From NCBI RefSeq assembly GCF_002287375.1, contig NZ_NPOA01000009.1, positions 124,001 to 188,000 of the forward strand: DNA of 64,000 bases, read 5' to 3'. This DNA is from Virgibacillus profundi (lineage in GTDB: Bacteria; Bacillota; Bacilli; Bacillales; Amphibacillaceae). Under the pieces are notes generated by a model. The model worked only from the letters and a program-made list of their open reading frames with translations. It was not told the origin of the DNA and did no database searches. Both the position numbers and the translations under genes were made by a program. Shown in pieces: positions 62,298 to 64,000 of this stretch; the stretch's first letter is position 1; each line of letters begins with the position of its first letter.

Positions 62298-62873
62298 ATG
62301 AAATCACAAATTAAACGTTCGATTAAATTCAGTATAACCATTGCCGTTATCACTTTTGTGTTAGCGGCTATTTTTTCAATTATTTCTTCTTCCATACTCA
62401 GTGGAGTAGTATGGATACTCGGCTTATTTATTGTGTTGATCATCGTGTCAATTGGTGTAGTCTTTGATATGCTTGGCATAGCATCCACAGCAGCTAGAGA
62501 AGCCCCTTTTCATGCAATGGCCGCAGAAAAAGTTAATGGAGCCAGGGAAGCTGTTATTATTATAAGAAATGCGGATAAATTTGCAAGTTTTTGTAATGAT
62601 GTAATTGGGGATATTTCTGGTATTGTCAGTGGTACTGCTTCAGCCATCGTTGTTTTGCAAATTGCCAATCTGATCGGTCATGAGGATGGTTCAGCAGTAC
62701 AAATTACTTTATCCGTTTTATTGACAAGCATAGTGGCTGCAATTACAGTTGGTGGTAAGGCAATGGGGAAATTCTTTGCTTTAAATGCATCTACAAAGAT
62801 TATTTTTTTTGCAGGAAAGGTAATATCCATACTTGAAAATAAATTAAAAATAAACGTGCTTCCTAAGAAATAA
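62298..62873 (+). CDS. oapA: OLE-associated membrane protein OapA
   Basis: 191 aa with about four membrane helices (12-34, 38-57, 115-133 and 140-160 region). The N-terminal half is DUF21-like (VVFDMLGIASTAAREAPFHAMAAEKVNGAREAV). It is the known partner of OLE RNA and starts 39 nt after it. In B. halodurans dxs follows; here tlyA follows after 22 nt. Confidence 0.92.
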   Translation: MKSQIKRSIKFSITIAVITFVLAAIFSIISSSILSGVVWILGLFIVLIIVSIGVVFDMLGIASTAAREAPFHAMAAEKVNGAREAVIIIRNADKFASFCNDVIGDISGIVSGTASAIVVLQIANLIGHEDGSAVQITLSVLLTSIVAAITVGGKAMGKFFALNASTKIIFFAGKVISILENKLKINVLPKK

Positions 62874-62895
62874 TTAATGAAAAGGAATTACAATA

Positions 62896-63711
62896 ATGAG
62901 CAAAAAACCTTTAGATATCCTTTTAGTTGAAAGAAACTTAATTGAAACAAGAGAGAAGGCCAAACGGGTGATTATGGCCGGTCTTGTATTCTCTGATCAA
63001 ATGCGATTGGATAAACCTGGAATGAAGGTTGATGAGGAAACCCCTTTAACTGTAAAAGGCAAAAAAACTCCTTATGTCGGTCGTGGTGGCTTAAAGCTTG
63101 AAAAAGCGCTGGATTATTTTTCTGTCCCAGTAAATGATAAAATTATGGTTGATGTAGGTTCCTCAACAGGAGGGTTTACTGACTGTGCACTGCAAAAGGG
63201 TGCAAAATTAAGCTATGCAGTTGATGTAGGATACAATCAATTGGATTGGAAATTAAGAAATGATTCCCGTGTCATTGTTATGGAAAGAACAAATTTCAGG
63301 TACGCAACACCTGAGATGTTTACATATGGCACACCCAATTTCGCCAGTGTTGATGTATCCTTTATTTCCTTAAGACTAATTCTTCCTGTTCTCAGAAAAA
63401 TTATTGTTGAGAAGACTGACGTGATTGTACTAATAAAACCACAATTTGAAGCTGACAGAGACCAGATTGGTGAAAAAGGTGTTGTACGGGATAAGAAAGT
63501 CCACCTGAGTGTATTGCAAAAAATTATCTCACTAGCAGAAAATGAGGGATATGTTTTGTATGGTCTCACACATTCGCCTATAACCGGTGGAGACGGAAAC
63601 ATTGAGTTTTTAGCATATTTTGGGTGGAATAAAGAAAACAAAGAAAAAATGATCAATGATGTGGAATTAGAAAAGGCAGTCGAAAATGCACACCTTGATT
63701 TTAATAAATAA
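62896..63711 (+). CDS. yqxC: TlyA/FtsJ family rRNA methyltransferase-like protein (YqxC)
   Basis: 271 aa. N-terminal S4 RNA-binding domain (KKPLDILLVERNLIETREKAKRVIMAGLV) and FtsJ/RrmJ-like SAM domain: MVDVGSSTGGFTDCALQKGA (near 85-104), VDVSFISLRLILP and LIKPQFEADRDQ. Related TlyA proteins methylate 16S/23S rRNA and were once called haemolysin A. Located between oapA and argR, as yqxC is before ahrC in B. subtilis. Confidence 0.93.
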   Translation: MSKKPLDILLVERNLIETREKAKRVIMAGLVFSDQMRLDKPGMKVDEETPLTVKGKKTPYVGRGGLKLEKALDYFSVPVNDKIMVDVGSSTGGFTDCALQKGAKLSYAVDVGYNQLDWKLRNDSRVIVMERTNFRYATPEMFTYGTPNFASVDVSFISLRLILPVLRKIIVEKTDVIVLIKPQFEADRDQIGEKGVVRDKKVHLSVLQKIISLAENEGYVLYGLTHSPITGGDGNIEFLAYFGWNKENKEKMINDVELEKAVENAHLDFNK

Positions 63712-63715
63712 TTGC

Positions 63716-63745
63716 CGGACTACAAAAAAAGTTGTAGTCCTTTAT
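63716..63745 (+). terminator. Terminator of yqxC
   Basis: GGACTACAA/TTGTAGTCC stem followed by TTTAT. Confidence 0.78.
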
Positions 63746-63807
63746 AGTATATACACTGCAAGTAAATCAATTCTTGTAACAGTAATCTGTAATAATGAGG
63801 GATAAAA

Positions 63808-64000
63808 ATGAGTAAAATCCAACGCCATATTAAAATACGTGAATTAATTACCGAAAATGAAATTGAAACACAGGATGACTTGGTAACCCGTTTAAAAAAC
63901 CTGGGATATAATGTAACACAGGCAACTGTTTCAAGGGATATTAAAGATCTACATCTCGTAAAGGTCCCCTCAATCAATGGCAAATACAAATACAGTTTAC
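63808..64000 (+). CDS. argR: Arginine repressor ArgR/AhrC (partial, runs off window)
   Basis: First 64 codons: [40 protein letters not shown] and [12 protein letters not shown], the ArgR winged-helix DNA-binding domain with the SR motif. The C-terminal arginine-binding domain lies beyond 64000. Start ATG 63808 follows TGAGGGATAA. Confidence 0.93.
   Translation, partial: MSKIQRHIKIRELITENEIETQDDLVTRLKNLGYNVTQATVSRDIKDLHLVKVPSINGKYKYSL

Noticed and set aside
1-64000. CRISPR arrays, prophage, IS transposases, toxin-antitoxin or restriction systems
   Set aside because: None seen: no regularly spaced repeats, no transposase or integrase genes; apart from the nrdJ intron the window is core chromosome.

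Overview
The window is a low-GC, Gram-positive, spore-forming Bacillaceae chromosome. Gene content and order follow the Bacillus subtilis yqf-yqg-yqh-spoIIIA-accBC-yqi region closely: spoIIIA operon, comG operon, pbpA, ltaS, gcv genes, accBC, nusB-folD-xseAB-ispA, tlyA and argR. The AT-rich composition, the OLE RNA with its partner gene oapA, the GC-rich dispersed repeats and a B12-dependent ribonucleotide reductase suggest a halophilic or alkaliphilic relative (Oceanobacillus/Virgibacillus/Bacillus halodurans type). The species cannot be named from this sequence alone.

Layout. 0-7 kb: cccA, trmK, yqfO, cshB, nfo and small yqf-type genes. 7-15.1 kb: a Na/phosphate symporter behind a PhoP-type box, a six-tRNA cluster with rrn-like tandem promoters but no rRNA, sodA, yqgE, pbpA, and phoU behind a second PhoP-type box; the pst transporter genes usual next to pbpA are absent. 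15.1-28.9 kb: yqzC/yqzD-like genes, rpmG, yqgN, a ThiF-like E1 enzyme, gluP, spoVAF, yqgQ-glcK, ltaS, yqgW/X/Y and a SufR-like regulator. 28.9-35.7 kb: the comG competence pseudopilus operon, yqzE, and yqhG with the SNF2 helicase yqhH. 35.8-40.2 kb: a tandem glycine riboswitch driving gcvT-gcvPA-gcvPB, followed by a decayed tail of a second gcvPB. 41-44.8 kb: class II ribonucleotide reductase nrdJ, split by a group I intron that carries a Vsr-like homing endonuclease. 45-54.7 kb: mntR, yqhO, yqhP, yqhR, yqhT, efp and spoIIIAA-AH behind a near-perfect SigE promoter. 55.4-64 kb: accBC, yqhY, nusB, folD, xseAB, ispA, OLE RNA, oapA, tlyA and the start of argR.

Most notable points. (1) Three MEP-pathway genes, ispH, ispG and dxs, are each missing from their three separate syntenic slots, which suggests isoprenoid precursors are made another way although ispA is retained. 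(2) The nrdJ group I intron can be placed to the base, with a P1 helix and an exact in-frame exon join. (3) OLE RNA sits between ispA and oapA. (4) Two ~450-bp GC-rich composite palindromic repeats lie in inverted orientation 36 kb apart, and two copies of a smaller structured repeat show compensatory base changes. (5) Phosphate control appears rewired: PhoP-type boxes precede nptA and phoU while pst is gone from this locus.
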